From Clostridiales bacterium Firm_11 (GTDB taxonomy: Bacteria > Bacillota > Clostridia > Christensenellales > Aristaeellaceae): 64,000 nucleotides of DNA. The DNA lies in NCBI GenBank assembly GCA_001604105.1, contig LVAQ01000005.1, forward strand, positions 1 to 64,000, written 5' to 3'. Below are positions 15,969 to 25,603 of the stretch, one piece after another (position 1 is the first letter of the stretch; each line of letters starts with the position of its first letter). Position numbers and translations under genes: made by a program. The notes under the pieces are model-generated. The model searched no databases. It was not told the origin of the DNA and worked only from the letters and a program-made list of their open reading frames with translations.

Positions 15969-18536
15969 ATGGCAAACGAACTGCACTCATTATCTATGCT
16001 GTTTCAGAACAGGCTTTTCAGAATCCCCGACTATCAGCGCGGATATGCTTGGAAGCGTGAGCAACTTATTGACTTTTAGGACGACCTGATGAATCTGCAG
16101 GAAGATCGATATCATTACACCGGACTACTGTCGCTGAAATCACTGCCTCGTGGGGATGTGAAGTCATGGCAGGGCGACGAGTGGCTGCTTGACAGCGGAT
16201 TCAAGCCATTTCATGTGGTCGATGGGCAGCAGCGCCTGACGACTTTCTCGATCCTTATGTTTGAGTTGATATCCTTTGTAAAGAAGCTGCCTGATAACGC
16301 AGAAAAGCCCGATGAGGATATTTTCATCGGCTTTGAGTCGCTGCGGGATATTAAAGCAAAATACGTTCTCCGGAAACGCCCGCCACAAAATCTGATCACC
16401 ACATACCTGTTTGGTTATGAAACAGATAACCCCAGTGCGGACTATCTGGAGTATAAAGTGTTTGAGGAACCATTCGGTGGCACGGTGTCTGAAACCTTGT
16501 ATACGAAAAATCTGAAGTTTGCAAAGGGCTTTTTTGCAGAAAATATAGATGTCCTCTATCAAAGCGAAGGCGTTGGCGGTGTCGAGAGCCTGTATCGCAA
16601 GCTCACACTTCATCTTATGTTCAACCTTCATGAAATTGAGGATGACTACGATGTGTTTGTTGCCTTCGAGACAATGAATAATCGCGGCAAACGTCTGACA
16701 AATCTGGAATTGCTTAAAAACCGCTTGATTTATTTGACTACATTGTTTGATGAGAAGCAACTGGACAAGCGCGACAAAGAGCAACTGCGGCATGACATCA
16801 ATGAGGCTTGGAAAGAAGTCTATTTTCAGCTTGGACGCAACCAGAGCGCATCATTGTCGGATGACGAGTTTTTACGTCAACACTGGATTATGTACTTCAC
16901 CTATTCGCGTAAAAAAGGCGATGATTACATCAAATTTCTACTTTCAAGATTCTCTGCCAAGGGGATTTTTGAAAAGATGGCTATCTCCGCCTCTGACGAG
17001 ACTGACCTGCCGATTGCTGCTGATGGCAATGCCACCGATGACGATGAAGATACAAGCACACAGGATGAGTCGGAGATCATTATAACGTCCAGGCTTCAAC
17101 CGTCTGAAATCAGCAAATATGTAAACAGTTTAAAGGAAACAGCCGAGTTTTGGTATTATTCGTTTTTTCCCGAAGAATGCGATACATTGTCTCCCCATGA
17201 GAGACTCTGGATCGATCGTCTAAACCGCATCGGCATCGGATACTTCCGACCCCTCGTAACTGCGGCCATACTGCCAACGAAAAATGCAACGGCGGAGGAA
17301 CGGATCGAATTCTTCGCTGCCGTTGAGCGTTTTATTTTCATGCACTTTCGCTTGGCCTCCTTCCAGTCAAGCTACGCAAGTAGCGTTTATTATGGCAAGG
17401 CAAAGAGCATATACGATGGAGACATCACACTGCAATCAGTAACCGATGAGCTAAATGCAAGTACCGCCAAGAACAACAACGAGGCCGTTACTAGCTTCAT
17501 AGCGCGTAACAACCGCCGTTTCAATTCAGGCGATGGTTTCTATGCATGGCGTGACCTGAAATATATGCTTTATGAATACGAGTTTTCCCTTGGTTATCAG
17601 AATAAGCTGCAAAAGGTTGATTGGCGTTCTTTCAGCGCGGTTGAAAAGGATAAGTTCTCCATTGAGCATATTTTTCCTCAGACTCCGACTGTCTGGTATT
17701 GGAGAAACCAGTTCAGGCAGTTCAGTGATGCCGAAAAGAAAACGTTAGCAGGTTCGCTCGGGAATCTGTTACCGCTGTCAAAGAGTATCAATTCATCATT
17801 GCAGAACGACTGCTTTGACGATAAAAAGCACTCAAAACCCGGTCGTCGTGGATACGAGAATGGCTCGCACTCGGAAATCGAAGTCTCCAAAGAAGCCGAT
17901 TGGGACGCGCTGCATATTTATGATCGTGGAATGATGCTGCTGAGATTCATCGAAAAACGCTGGAATATCTCCTTTGGTGACGATCAACAAAAAGTGTCTA
18001 TTCTTCATCTCGGTTTCTTGACAGATGGGCGCGCAGTGCCACCCGAAATACCGAAGCCTATGACTGCGTCAACAGTGACAGCGATATCTGATACCGCTGG
18101 TATTGCAAGTGATTCGGATTTACCCGAAAAGCAGCTTGCGTTCTGGTCTGCTTTTGTAGAACATTGTAAAAACAAAGACCATTCCAGCATGGTAACCAGA
18201 AAACCGCTGCGTAAACATGCGTACGATGTTCATGTAAATGCTTCGGATTACATTATATCGTTTTCCATCACTTGGGGACATACAGCGCATATTCTCATAT
18301 ATACATACAACCTTGAGGCATTCAAACGCCTTGAACAGAAGAAAGACTCCATCGAATCAATATGTGGCTTCAACCTTGACTGGTACTCAAGCAGAAGCAA
18401 CAGTACGCAGAAGCGTATCATCTATAGCCACGAGATAGATTATTTTGATGCCGAGAAGCAGGTTGAATGCTTTGAATGGTTTATTGAATGTTTTGATAAG
18501 CTAAGAGCGGCACTGGATACCTGCGACCCGCACTAA
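15969..18536 (+). pseudogene. DUF262/DUF1524 (GmrSD-like) type IV restriction protein with in-frame amber codon
   Basis: The frame from ATG 15969 (GGAGG 7-8 bases upstream) begins with a typical DUF262 start including FRIPDYQRGYAWKREQLIDF. Codon 37 (16077-16079) is TAG where the family has Trp, then the same frame continues for 818 codons. Further motifs are DGQQRLTTF (DUF262 nucleotide-binding motif), FSIEHIFPQTP (DUF1524 HNH-like nuclease) with SLGNLLPLSK, and a C-terminal domain resembling DUF4268 (about 18130-18530). Such proteins usually cut modified phage DNA, a natural partner for the type I system upstream. Restart at ATG 16089, four codons later, would give 815 residues lacking the conserved N-terminus. 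It may be recently inactivated, suppressed, or a sequencing error. Confidence 0.8.
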
Positions 18537-18809
18537 AATGCTCAGAAGCGATACCAGTCTGGAATAGGAGGCGAAGTATATTTTTGCAATGTATGATGCT
18601 AAATCAGAAGAGGCAACTGTCTGTGCAATCTCTATCTCAAAATGAAAACTTGATTATATTCGCCAACAAGCTGGGTTTTAAGCATTTAAACTGGATCCAA
18701 GCAAAACTGTGTTTGTGATGAGAGGCGATATCAAAATTGCTACGGCAGTCCACGAAAGGCATTGTGAGGGAGAATCAAGCGGAGATCCAGTCAGCACAGG
18801 AGGTGTGAT

Positions 18810-19943
18810 ATGAATAGGATTGATAAATATCGCGGTTGCCTGATTGGTGGTGCCGCAGGCGATGCACTTGGGTATGCCGTCGAGTTTCTCAATATCGATC
18901 AAATCGTCAGGAAGTACGGTGCATCGGGTATTACTGCCTATGAGCTTGAAAATGAGATCGCACAGATTTCTGATGATACCCAGATGACCCTGTTCACAGC
19001 AAATGGGCTGTTGCTGGGTACGACCCGAGGCATGATGCGGGGCATGATGGGCGAGTATCGTTATTACGTGGATTGTTGTTATCAGGATTGGTTGAGAACG
19101 CAGGATGAAGCATTACCAAGCCAGGTCGAGCATCATTACTCATGGTTGATCAACGTACCGGTGCTTTTTGCCCGGCGAGCACCGGGCAACACATGCCTTT
19201 CAGCCCTTCGAGCAGGCGGGAAGGGAACGATTGAACAACCTGTCAACCAAAGCAAAGGGAGCGGCGGTATCATGCGCGTCGCGCCTGTCGGTCTGTACTT
19301 TGGAAACAAGCAAAACTATACACAAAAGCAGATAGATCGCATTGGCGCAGAAGTGGCGGCGATTACCCACGGCCACGAGTTGGGCTATCTACCTGCGGCT
19401 GCTCTCGTGCACATCATCAGCTTGTTAGCACACCATGACGGTATTTCTATACTGGCAGCGGTGAAGGACGCGATGGCCGCGATGGGCGAACAGTTCGCCA
19501 ATGCCACGCACCTTGATGTGCTGCTTGCTTTGATGCAAAAAGCGATTGACCTGGCAACGACCCAACTGCCCGACATTGATGCCATACGCGAGTTGGGGGC
19601 AGGTTGGGTTGCAGAGGAAACGCTGGCGATAGCGATTTACTGTACGATAAAGTACGCCCACGATTTTGATAAAGCCCTGATCGCTGCAGTCAATCATGAC
19701 GGGGACAGTGATTCCACCGGGTCAGTGACTGGAAATATTCTCGGAGCCTTTCTGGGATTGGATGCGATAGCGACAAAGTATATCGACCATCTGGAGTTGA
19801 AGAATATCATTCTGGAAATCGCAGATGATCTATATCACGATTGCCAAATGACTGAGTATGGTTCGCATTATGACGATATCTGGGTTCGGAAATACGTCGA
19901 TTGTACATATGTGCCTACTAATGCACCGTGCGCTTGGGCTTAA
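18810..19943 (+). CDS. ADP-ribosylglycohydrolase family protein (DraG-like)
   Basis: 377 residues. The family removes ADP-ribose from modified proteins, nucleic acids or small molecules using a two-metal site. Metal-binding motifs visible are GAAGDALGYAVEF near the N-terminus, ISDDTQMTLFTANGLL (metal Asp cluster), GGIMRVAPVG and GDSDSTGSVTGNILG near the C-terminus. AGGAGG lies upstream of ATG 18810. It sits just after restriction genes, so a role in defence (reversing or protecting against ADP-ribosylation) is possible, but no ADP-ribosyltransferase gene was found next to it. The roughly 270 bases before it contain only damaged-looking sequence. Metabolic roles cannot be excluded. Confidence 0.88.
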   Translation: MNRIDKYRGCLIGGAAGDALGYAVEFLNIDQIVRKYGASGITAYELENEIAQISDDTQMTLFTANGLLLGTTRGMMRGMMGEYRYYVDCCYQDWLRTQDEALPSQVEHHYSWLINVPVLFARRAPGNTCLSALRAGGKGTIEQPVNQSKGSGGIMRVAPVGLYFGNKQNYTQKQIDRIGAEVAAITHGHELGYLPAAALVHIISLLAHHDGISILAAVKDAMAAMGEQFANATHLDVLLALMQKAIDLATTQLPDIDAIRELGAGWVAEETLAIAIYCTIKYAHDFDKALIAAVNHDGDSDSTGSVTGNILGAFLGLDAIATKYIDHLELKNIILEIADDLYHDCQMTEYGSHYDDIWVRKYVDCTYVPTNAPCAWA

Positions 19944-20092
19944 AATGGTTCATGTCCCTGGAGTATGCGAAGGAATAGCTGGAAAGATGGCGAAATGATT
20001 ACAATGAGTAGCGTCCGCACAGCGCACTAACATACCTTCCGTCGGCCGAATTTGCCAGAAATCATGCGGCTTATGGGCACTGTTGACTTTGA

Positions 20093-20182
20093 TTTATCTC
20101 GTTGAAACTGGACTCATTTTCGGGGGACGCCCACGACGTCGGTTTTTCTCATTGAAATTGGACCACTTTTCGGGGGACACCC
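20093..20182 (+). repeat. IS-end-like repeats, copies B and C (tandem)
   Basis: Two 40-base copies start at 20093 and 20143, 50 bases apart, both ending CGGGGGACGCCC or CGGGGGACACCC and both in the same orientation as copy A at 10243. Closely spaced multiple terminal repeats are a habit of IS21-like elements, but no transposase of that type is in the window, so the family is left open. Confidence 0.6.
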
Positions 20183-20402
20183 AACCACCTTTGTTATGTG
20201 GGAACCACCTTTTTTTGTGATTTCATGTTTTGCTCAAGTGAAAAGCATTCCCAATCAGTTCATTCACGTTTAAGCTCATACCAACCATGCACAAAATGAT
20301 CATTACATCCGGATGTAACACCTTCTCTTGAAGTTCCATAGAAAGAAAGATTTCTATTGTTATGACATAAGGGGGAATGCTTTTTTATCTTACCACTACA
20401 AG

Positions 20403-20458
20403 TTATAACCGATAAAGAAAACCCTCAAGCCTTTATAGCTCAAGGGTGTACTTATTGG
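20403..20458. repeat. 56-bp imperfect direct repeat, left copy
   Basis: Matches 37067-37122 with about five substitutions and one indel. The core is a hairpin (ACCCTCAAG...CTCAAGGGT). The right copy is the terminator and 3' edge of tRNA-Ala, so the pair could be attachment-site remnants or just a recurrent terminator. Confidence 0.55.
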
Positions 20459-20549
20459 GAAATGCTGATATTGTTGATACCATCGAGGGTGGGTGCACTC
20501 TGAAAGGGGGAACCGTGTCTGGGTAACTTTTTCAGTTGTAACTATCAGT

Positions 20550-20760
20550 ACAGCCCAATACCATCGCAGTAAATCACTCAAAACGCAATCCCAATGCAGG
20601 TAGGCATCTATAAAATCAGAGAATTCTTCAGTGCTACGATCCTCCCATGAGCGACCGTAGATCTTTTTTTCACGCGCCCAAAGAATCCTTCGCATGCAGA
20701 GTTGTCCAGAGTACAGCCTTTGCTGAACATGGAACGCTTTAATCCCACTATCTCTGTCAT
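20550..20760 (-). pseudogene. IS3-family transposase, C-terminal relic
   Basis: Read from 20760, one frame gives SMFSKGCTLDNSACEGFFGR, matching the IS3/IS150 block (SMSRKGNCLDNAMAEGFFGRLK). After a slip in a run of A, another frame continues KIYGRSWEDRSTEEFSDFID and AYLHW, matching the family's C-terminal region (MYGRxWxSIEEFxxxIDxYLxWYN). The frameshift and missing remainder make it inactive. The right end merges into the terminator-like repeat at 20403-20458. Confidence 0.75.
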
Positions 20761-20966
20761 CTCACTCCAACCTGGCCACCGCTATTATCATCGTCAATCG
20801 GCGTGTTGAATCGGATGTTCCGTATCGCCAAGCGTAGCGATTGCCTTTCTATCATTGTGTTTACAGGGTCCGCATTGGGGCTGGATCCAATTACCCAACT
20901 TACGGGCAACCCATCAAAGCAGTTAATGAAATGCTACTATGACGAATTATTTCTACCGCCGCCCGA

Positions 20967-22499
20967 TCACGGCTGAAAAACCGTTGTTGGTACGGCCGCA
21001 TCATGGAGTCGCAGCAGCGCATCGTCAAAGTTGACACCCAAGCGGCATGGCGTATCGAAGATCATGGTCTCGTGTCCCGCTTCAGTATAAGGCTTCCATT
21101 CGGGACCGCCGGGCAGCACGGGCTTGCCAGTGCGTGCAAAGGACGTCCATGCTCCACACATCTTGTCCTGCAGAATCTCGGATTCCCTGCCCATATTTGC
21201 CACGGGGGAAAGCTCCACGTTGTGGAAGGCGAAGGGAATATCGGCGCAATGCCAAGCGAGTCGCCCGCCATCGATGGGGAACTCCTGCGCGAATACATAG
21301 TTGTACGCAGGCGCATCAGCGGCCTTTATGCGGGCGGAGCAGAAGCGCTGTCCTTGTGTACGGATGCTGCTTTCGAAGGCCAGCAGATCAACAATGGGTT
21401 TTTCGGGGTACGCCTTCCGATAGGCTTCGATCAACGCGCTCGTCTGTTCGCCAAACTTGTCTCTCAGCAAAACCATCTGCTCATCGACCGTCATCTTGTG
21501 CTTGCCGGGCAGGGTAATACCGAAGGCAAATTCGGCGATTACGGTGCCAACCATGACGGCGACATCCTTGCACTCGGGGCGGAAGCCAACCTCCTGCCAA
21601 TCACCCTGATAGAAATCGTCCGGCAGAGGCGTTTCGCCGCAATAGACCCATTGCTTGCGCAGCGCTTCCTGCGCTTTGACATGAGCGGCAGAAAGCTCCC
21701 GATAGGGTGTCTCTGCAAGCCTTTCCGCTTCGTTAGCCTTCATGCCCAGCTCGGCAAGTAGGGCATCCACGATCTGCTTGCCGTTCTCGCCCCGACGGGG
21801 ATAGCGGAAATTAGGCGTGATGCCGCTCATCATGATGCACTTGCTGTAAAGGCCATCTGCTTCGGGGATCTGCATGATGCTGGATACCTTATGACCACCG
21901 CCCGACTGTCCAAAGATGGTCACGTTGTCCGGGTCTCCTCCAAAGGCGGCGATATTGTCATGCACCCAACGTAGGGATTCGACGATATCCGCAGTACCCG
22001 CGTTTGCGGAGTCGGGAAAACGATCGGTGTGCTCCTTCAAATCCAGATAGCCCAAGATGTTCAGCCGATGATTGATAGAAACCACGACCACATCGCCATA
22101 CCTGCTCAGCCTTGCGCCGTCGAATGTCTCCAGCTCGATGGAGGAACCCATGTAGTAGCCGCCGCCGTGGATCCATACCATCACAGGCAGCTTAGCCTTC
22201 GTATCTAGGTTCTGCGTCCATACATTCAAATACTGACAATCCTCGGCTTGCATCCACTCCCTGTGGGGGATGAGGATGTCAGATTCGTGGTTCTCTACAT
22301 AACTGGTCGGGCTGATTGTCCCATAATGCAGAGCAGGCTTGACACCGTCCCATGGCGCCAAGCGCTGCGGGCGCTGGAAGCGCTTGGCTGTCGCGTAGCG
22401 AATCCCCCGGAAAATGCAAGTGGAATCCAGCGCAAATCCTTGCAGCTTGCCTTCTTTGGTAAAAACGACGGTTCTGTCGTCGCAAATGAATTGGCTCAT
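20967..22499 (-). CDS. Type B carboxylesterase
   Basis: 510 residues of the carboxylesterase/lipase alpha-beta hydrolase family, which hydrolyses ester bonds of small or acylated substrates. The oxyanion hole motif WIHGGGYYMGS is present. The nucleophile elbow is GQSGGG (Ser199) instead of the usual GESAGG. A WHCADIPFAFHN segment supplies the expected catalytic His. No signal peptide is seen, so it should act inside the cell. It is the last gene of the operon running from the MFS transporter, 9 bases after the serine-less esterase. Together with the other esterases it suggests removal of acyl groups from an imported glycoside or oligosaccharide. Confidence 0.9.
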   Translation of the reverse strand: MSQFICDDRTVVFTKEGKLQGFALDSTCIFRGIRYATAKRFQRPQRLAPWDGVKPALHYGTISPTSYVENHESDILIPHREWMQAEDCQYLNVWTQNLDTKAKLPVMVWIHGGGYYMGSSIELETFDGARLSRYGDVVVVSINHRLNILGYLDLKEHTDRFPDSANAGTADIVESLRWVHDNIAAFGGDPDNVTIFGQSGGGHKVSSIMQIPEADGLYSKCIMMSGITPNFRYPRRGENGKQIVDALLAELGMKANEAERLAETPYRELSAAHVKAQEALRKQWVYCGETPLPDDFYQGDWQEVGFRPECKDVAVMVGTVIAEFAFGITLPGKHKMTVDEQMVLLRDKFGEQTSALIEAYRKAYPEKPIVDLLAFESSIRTQGQRFCSARIKAADAPAYNYVFAQEFPIDGGRLAWHCADIPFAFHNVELSPVANMGRESEILQDKMCGAWTSFARTGKPVLPGGPEWKPYTEAGHETMIFDTPCRLGVNFDDALLRLHDAAVPTTVFQP

Positions 22500-22508
22500 G
22501 CTCTCACC

Positions 22509-23216
22509 TCATGCTCTCGCGTTGTCCAAGAATTCTTTCAAAGCATCACCGTAGCCTTCCCAGCTCTTGACCGCGCGACTTGCCCAAACGACATGCCGCT
22601 TGCCGGCACCGGCGATCTCCTCTGCCCCAAGGTCCTCGTGGCAAAGGAAGAGGGTGGTGTCACTTTTCTTGCAGGATGTCGCGATGAGAACAGGGTCGCA
22701 TTGGGCTAAGATGCCCTCGTGCACAGGGGCTTTACCGTAAATGCTCTCCATGTCATGGTCGATACTCTCGCCCACCCCATAGCGGGAAACGCGCAGGAAA
22801 TCCTCCGCCACAGCGCCAGCCATGGTGAATCGTTTGGAGCCCATAAGCCCCAACTTCAGGCTTCCCAGCGCGCCCATTTCCACTCCGAAGCATAGGCAGT
22901 TGTCTTGGGGTAGACCGAATAATTGATGAAGATATTCAGGCAGCTCCTGCGTCAGATAATCCCACCAACGCATTCCATAGCGCATATTGCAGAAATCGGA
23001 ACAAAGCCCCTCCGGCATCACGACCGCGAGGTTCTTTTCCCGTGCCCACAGCTCGATGCTCGTATAGCGAACCCAGTCGGTCGACAGGCCCCTGCGCACT
23101 GGCAGGAGGTACAACACGGCGCTTGCCGCAGCTGCGCCCGCTTCGGGCAGGAGCAGGCTGAAGCGGGCGCTGTTGCGGATTGTCTTGAAACTATCACGGC
23201 ACTCAATGAAAGCCAT
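22509..23216 (-). CDS. Esterase-like protein lacking catalytic serine and histidine (pseudo-esterase 1)
   Basis: About 235 residues with the fold signature of the PF00756 esterase family. The nucleophile elbow, normally GxSMGG, reads GVEMGALGSLKL, so Glu replaces Ser. The usual GxHxFxxWD histidine region reads AVKSWEGYGDALKEFL without His. The start at 23216 is chosen because GAAGGGAG lies 9 bases upstream; the longer frame from 23225 has its ATG directly against that site. It overlaps the end of the intact esterase gene, so the two are translationally coupled. It shares an RYGMRWWDYLTQELPEYL-like segment with the second pseudo-esterase at 32659. It is likely a non-catalytic partner or binding subunit, or an enzyme with new chemistry. 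Confidence 0.8.
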   Translation of the reverse strand: MAFIECRDSFKTIRNSARFSLLLPEAGAAAASAVLYLLPVRRGLSTDWVRYTSIELWAREKNLAVVMPEGLCSDFCNMRYGMRWWDYLTQELPEYLHQLFGLPQDNCLCFGVEMGALGSLKLGLMGSKRFTMAGAVAEDFLRVSRYGVGESIDHDMESIYGKAPVHEGILAQCDPVLIATSCKKSDTTLFLCHEDLGAEEIAGAGKRHVVWASRAVKSWEGYGDALKEFLDNARA

Positions 23217-23988
23217 CCACTTCATCTCCCTTCAGCATCCAGTCCAGAATCCCTTCAAGTAAAGGATCCCACATGTCGAAGTTGTGTCCGCCTATACCCT
23301 CCCGCGTCGTGAGCGGGATGCCCAGCTCCTTGAACTTCTCCACTGTTACCAGATCCTCAGGCTTGGCGTGATCCTCGTCACCCCAGCACAGAAAGAGTCG
23401 CGGGATGTGCCGGCCTTCCTGCTTGAGCTTCCGCGCCATCTCGATCACATCACCTTGCGTACCCCGATAAGTGTTTGCGCTTTGGAAAGCATGGAACAGC
23501 TCCGCGCCGCCGCCAAAGTGTTCGCCGTTCTCCAGCAACTCCATGGTACGCACCACGTCGATGGGTGAGGAACACGCTGCCACAGCACTGAACTGATCGG
23601 GCTGCTCCATGGTCAGCTTGAAAGCGCCATGTCCGCCCATGGAGATACCCAGGATGAAGCGCTTCTCCGGTTCGGAGGGCAGGGCAGGAAACATCTTCCC
23701 GGACAGTGCCACCACCTCCTTGAGCATCGAGTAGCCGTTTTCGCCATGGATCATGTCGGTATACACGCCCAAGTGCGAGGAGGGCGCGACGATCGCCATG
23801 TTCCTTGTTTCACAATAGCGTGCGAGGGAGGAATACAGGAACGAGCTCTTGTATTCGGAAAAAGCGCCGTGGAGGAGGAACAAGACCTTGAGCGTTTCTG
23901 CGTCCCGCCACTTCTCTGGCAGGTAAACGCCAAATTCACCCTCGCCCCCCAACGCAGTGGAAAGGTATTGTACGTTAATCAGTGGCAT
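23203..23988 (-). CDS. Esterase (PF00756/EstA type), intact catalytic triad
   Basis: 261 residues. Nucleophile elbow GISMGGHGAFKL (Ser116), a probable acid in CWGDEDHAKPED, and catalytic His235 in GGHNFDMWD. There is no signal peptide, so it acts in the cytoplasm. Similar enzymes remove acetyl or short acyl groups from sugars, or hydrolyse S-formylglutathione. It follows the serine hydrolase gene by 15 bases and overlaps the pseudo-esterase gene downstream. Its nearest counterpart in the window is the esterase at 31898, which heads an identical two-gene unit. The substrate is inferred to be an acylated compound imported by this operon. Confidence 0.88.
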   Translation of the reverse strand: MPLINVQYLSTALGGEGEFGVYLPEKWRDAETLKVLFLLHGAFSEYKSSFLYSSLARYCETRNMAIVAPSSHLGVYTDMIHGENGYSMLKEVVALSGKMFPALPSEPEKRFILGISMGGHGAFKLTMEQPDQFSAVAACSSPIDVVRTMELLENGEHFGGGAELFHAFQSANTYRGTQGDVIEMARKLKQEGRHIPRLFLCWGDEDHAKPEDLVTVEKFKELGIPLTTREGIGGHNFDMWDPLLEGILDWMLKGDEVDGFH

Positions 23989-24003
23989 CGCCAGCCCCTC
24001 CTA

Positions 24004-25524
24004 TCATGAGCCGATCCTGCGCGCAACAGCTGTTTGCACGACGGGGGGCTTACCCTCGTGGCGCATGGTCTTGGCAACGGTGATCGTCAGATCGGCACCG
24101 TCGCGCCGAAGCGTTACGTCATAGGCCATCCATGAATTGAGCCAATGTACGGTGAACTGGACGGTTTTTTCGTCCTCAAAATAACCGTGACAGCAGGTCA
24201 TGGGCAGATCCGGCATGACTTGATAAGTTTCGTGTGCTTCAAGAACGCCATCCAAGGCGACCTTGAAAACAGAACGTTGGTTCACCGTCACCTTCAAGTG
24301 GTTACCCTCCATCCGCAGATCGATGAATTGGATGTCCCGTGCAATGGAGGCATCATAGAACATGTGATAGAACTCAACGTTACCGGGGAAGGCTTCCATC
24401 CAGAAATTTGCGTGACCTTCTCGCACGGCATAGCTTCCGTCCATATCAGCGGCGTTTGCGGGAATAGGTTTCATTTCGGGCGAGGGCAGACTTCGACTGT
24501 TCTCATAGTCGCGGAGAGCCGCCTGTGCCTCTGAATTCTCAGGAAGTTCCTCGCTCCCCAGATCGCGAAGCAGCGCCTCCAAAATATCCAGCGTCTTTTG
24601 TACGCCGTGAGGATGTACGCCACCCTCATGTAGGGCGATGACTGCGTTCTTCTCGGTATCGACCAGACAGAACTGGCCTTGACCACCGTCAAAGCGGAAA
24701 ACATGAGGCTTCTGACACATCCACAGCTGCCAGCCGTAGCCCATTTTACCATCCTCTGTGCCTGGGTCGTTGGTGGTTTCGACTTGCTTCCTGGTGGCCT
24801 CGGTCATCCATTTTTCGCTCACGATCTGCTCGCCGGAGGCAAAGCCCTTGGCGAGGTAGAACAGTCCTAGACGCAGGTTGGCCTCCGTGGTGGAGGAAGT
24901 GCCGGGCTCGGCGCAGATCCCGTTGCCGAAATGCCGCCACACCAAATCGCCTTCACCCACGCCGATCTTGCCAAACAACTCGTCCTTCAGGAACTGATAG
25001 AGGGTTTTGCCAGAAAGCTTCTCTACCAGCGCTCCCAGAATGCAGGAACCCACAGAGTTGTAGCAGAAGTACGTACCGGGCTTTTCAGTAATGGGGAAGC
25101 GGAGGAAATTCTCCATCCAACAGTCATCAAAATGCGGCATCGCAGTCATGCCGCAAGACATGCTCATTACATCACGCAGCTTGACGGAGCGTAGCGCGTC
25201 TTCGGGTTCGATGCCATAAAGCTTCAACTCCTCAACTACATGATCCACCAACAGGTCATCGGGAGACATGAGTCCTTTTTGACAGGCGATGCCGACGGCT
25301 GTGCATGTCCAGCTCTTGCCCAACGAGTGATTGGTGTGCGGATACGCAGGAGAGAAGGGCTTAGGCCACGACTCTGAAATTACGTTGCCGTTAACAGCGA
25401 TCATCACGCCGTGTACCTCGTTTTCGTTGGCGTCCAGCTCGCGAAGCGTCTGAAGAATACGGGCACTACTTACGCCGTTCTTTTCGGGACTTGTGCGGGG
25501 TAGCGCCGCGCTGTTCAATTCCAT
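24004..25524 (-). CDS. Serine hydrolase of the beta-lactamase/penicillin-binding fold
   Basis: 506 residues. The N-terminal ~350 residues are the class C-like domain with SLGK (Ser67-x-x-Lys70) and the YFCYNSVGSCILGALVEKLS segment that supplies the second motif. The remaining ~150 residues form a C-terminal domain, probably a lipocalin-like beta-barrel. Family members include esterases and D-aminopeptidases rather than true beta-lactamases, and no signal peptide is evident, so an intracellular esterase or amidase acting on imported compounds is more likely than antibiotic resistance. GAAGGAT lies 7 bases upstream of the ATG. A hairpin separates it from the binding-protein gene before it. Confidence 0.87.
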   Translation of the reverse strand: MELNSAALPRTSPEKNGVSSARILQTLRELDANENEVHGVMIAVNGNVISESWPKPFSPAYPHTNHSLGKSWTCTAVGIACQKGLMSPDDLLVDHVVEELKLYGIEPEDALRSVKLRDVMSMSCGMTAMPHFDDCWMENFLRFPITEKPGTYFCYNSVGSCILGALVEKLSGKTLYQFLKDELFGKIGVGEGDLVWRHFGNGICAEPGTSSTTEANLRLGLFYLAKGFASGEQIVSEKWMTEATRKQVETTNDPGTEDGKMGYGWQLWMCQKPHVFRFDGGQGQFCLVDTEKNAVIALHEGGVHPHGVQKTLDILEALLRDLGSEELPENSEAQAALRDYENSRSLPSPEMKPIPANAADMDGSYAVREGHANFWMEAFPGNVEFYHMFYDASIARDIQFIDLRMEGNHLKVTVNQRSVFKVALDGVLEAHETYQVMPDLPMTCCHGYFEDEKTVQFTVHWLNSWMAYDVTLRRDGADLTITVAKTMRHEGKPPVVQTAVARRIGS

Positions 25525-25549
25525 GTTTTATCCTTCTTTCGTCAAGATA

Positions 25550-25581
25550 GAGGTAGCCGACGTACGACCGTCAGCTACCTC
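25550..25581 (-). promoter_or_regulatory. Intercistronic hairpin after the binding-protein gene
   Basis: GAGGTAGC pairs with GCTACCTC around a 16-base loop that is itself partly self-complementary. No T-tract. It sits just downstream of a binding-protein gene, as at 2846-2885, and probably stabilises that message relative to the enzyme genes after it. Confidence 0.6.
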
Positions 25582-25603
25582 CGATCACTAATCTATTGAT
25601 TGG

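Larger units (their letters stand above)
19944..20547. other. Intergenic region with IS ends and terminator-like repeat
   Basis: After the glycohydrolase gene there is no coding frame. The stretch holds two IS-end-like repeats (20093-20182) and a hairpin repeat at 20403-20458 that is shared with the tRNA-Ala terminator at 37.1 kb. The A+T-rich sequence between them shows nothing recognisable. Confidence 0.55.

Noticed and set aside
18541..18809. Macrodomain-like or DarG-like gene before the glycohydrolase
   Set aside because: A short frame has a GDIK-like motif, but no continuous reading frame, ribosome site or other macrodomain block could be found.
24004..25524. Beta-lactamase giving antibiotic resistance
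   Set aside because: Only the fold motifs are shared; no signal peptide and a catabolic operon context make an esterase or peptidase role more likely.
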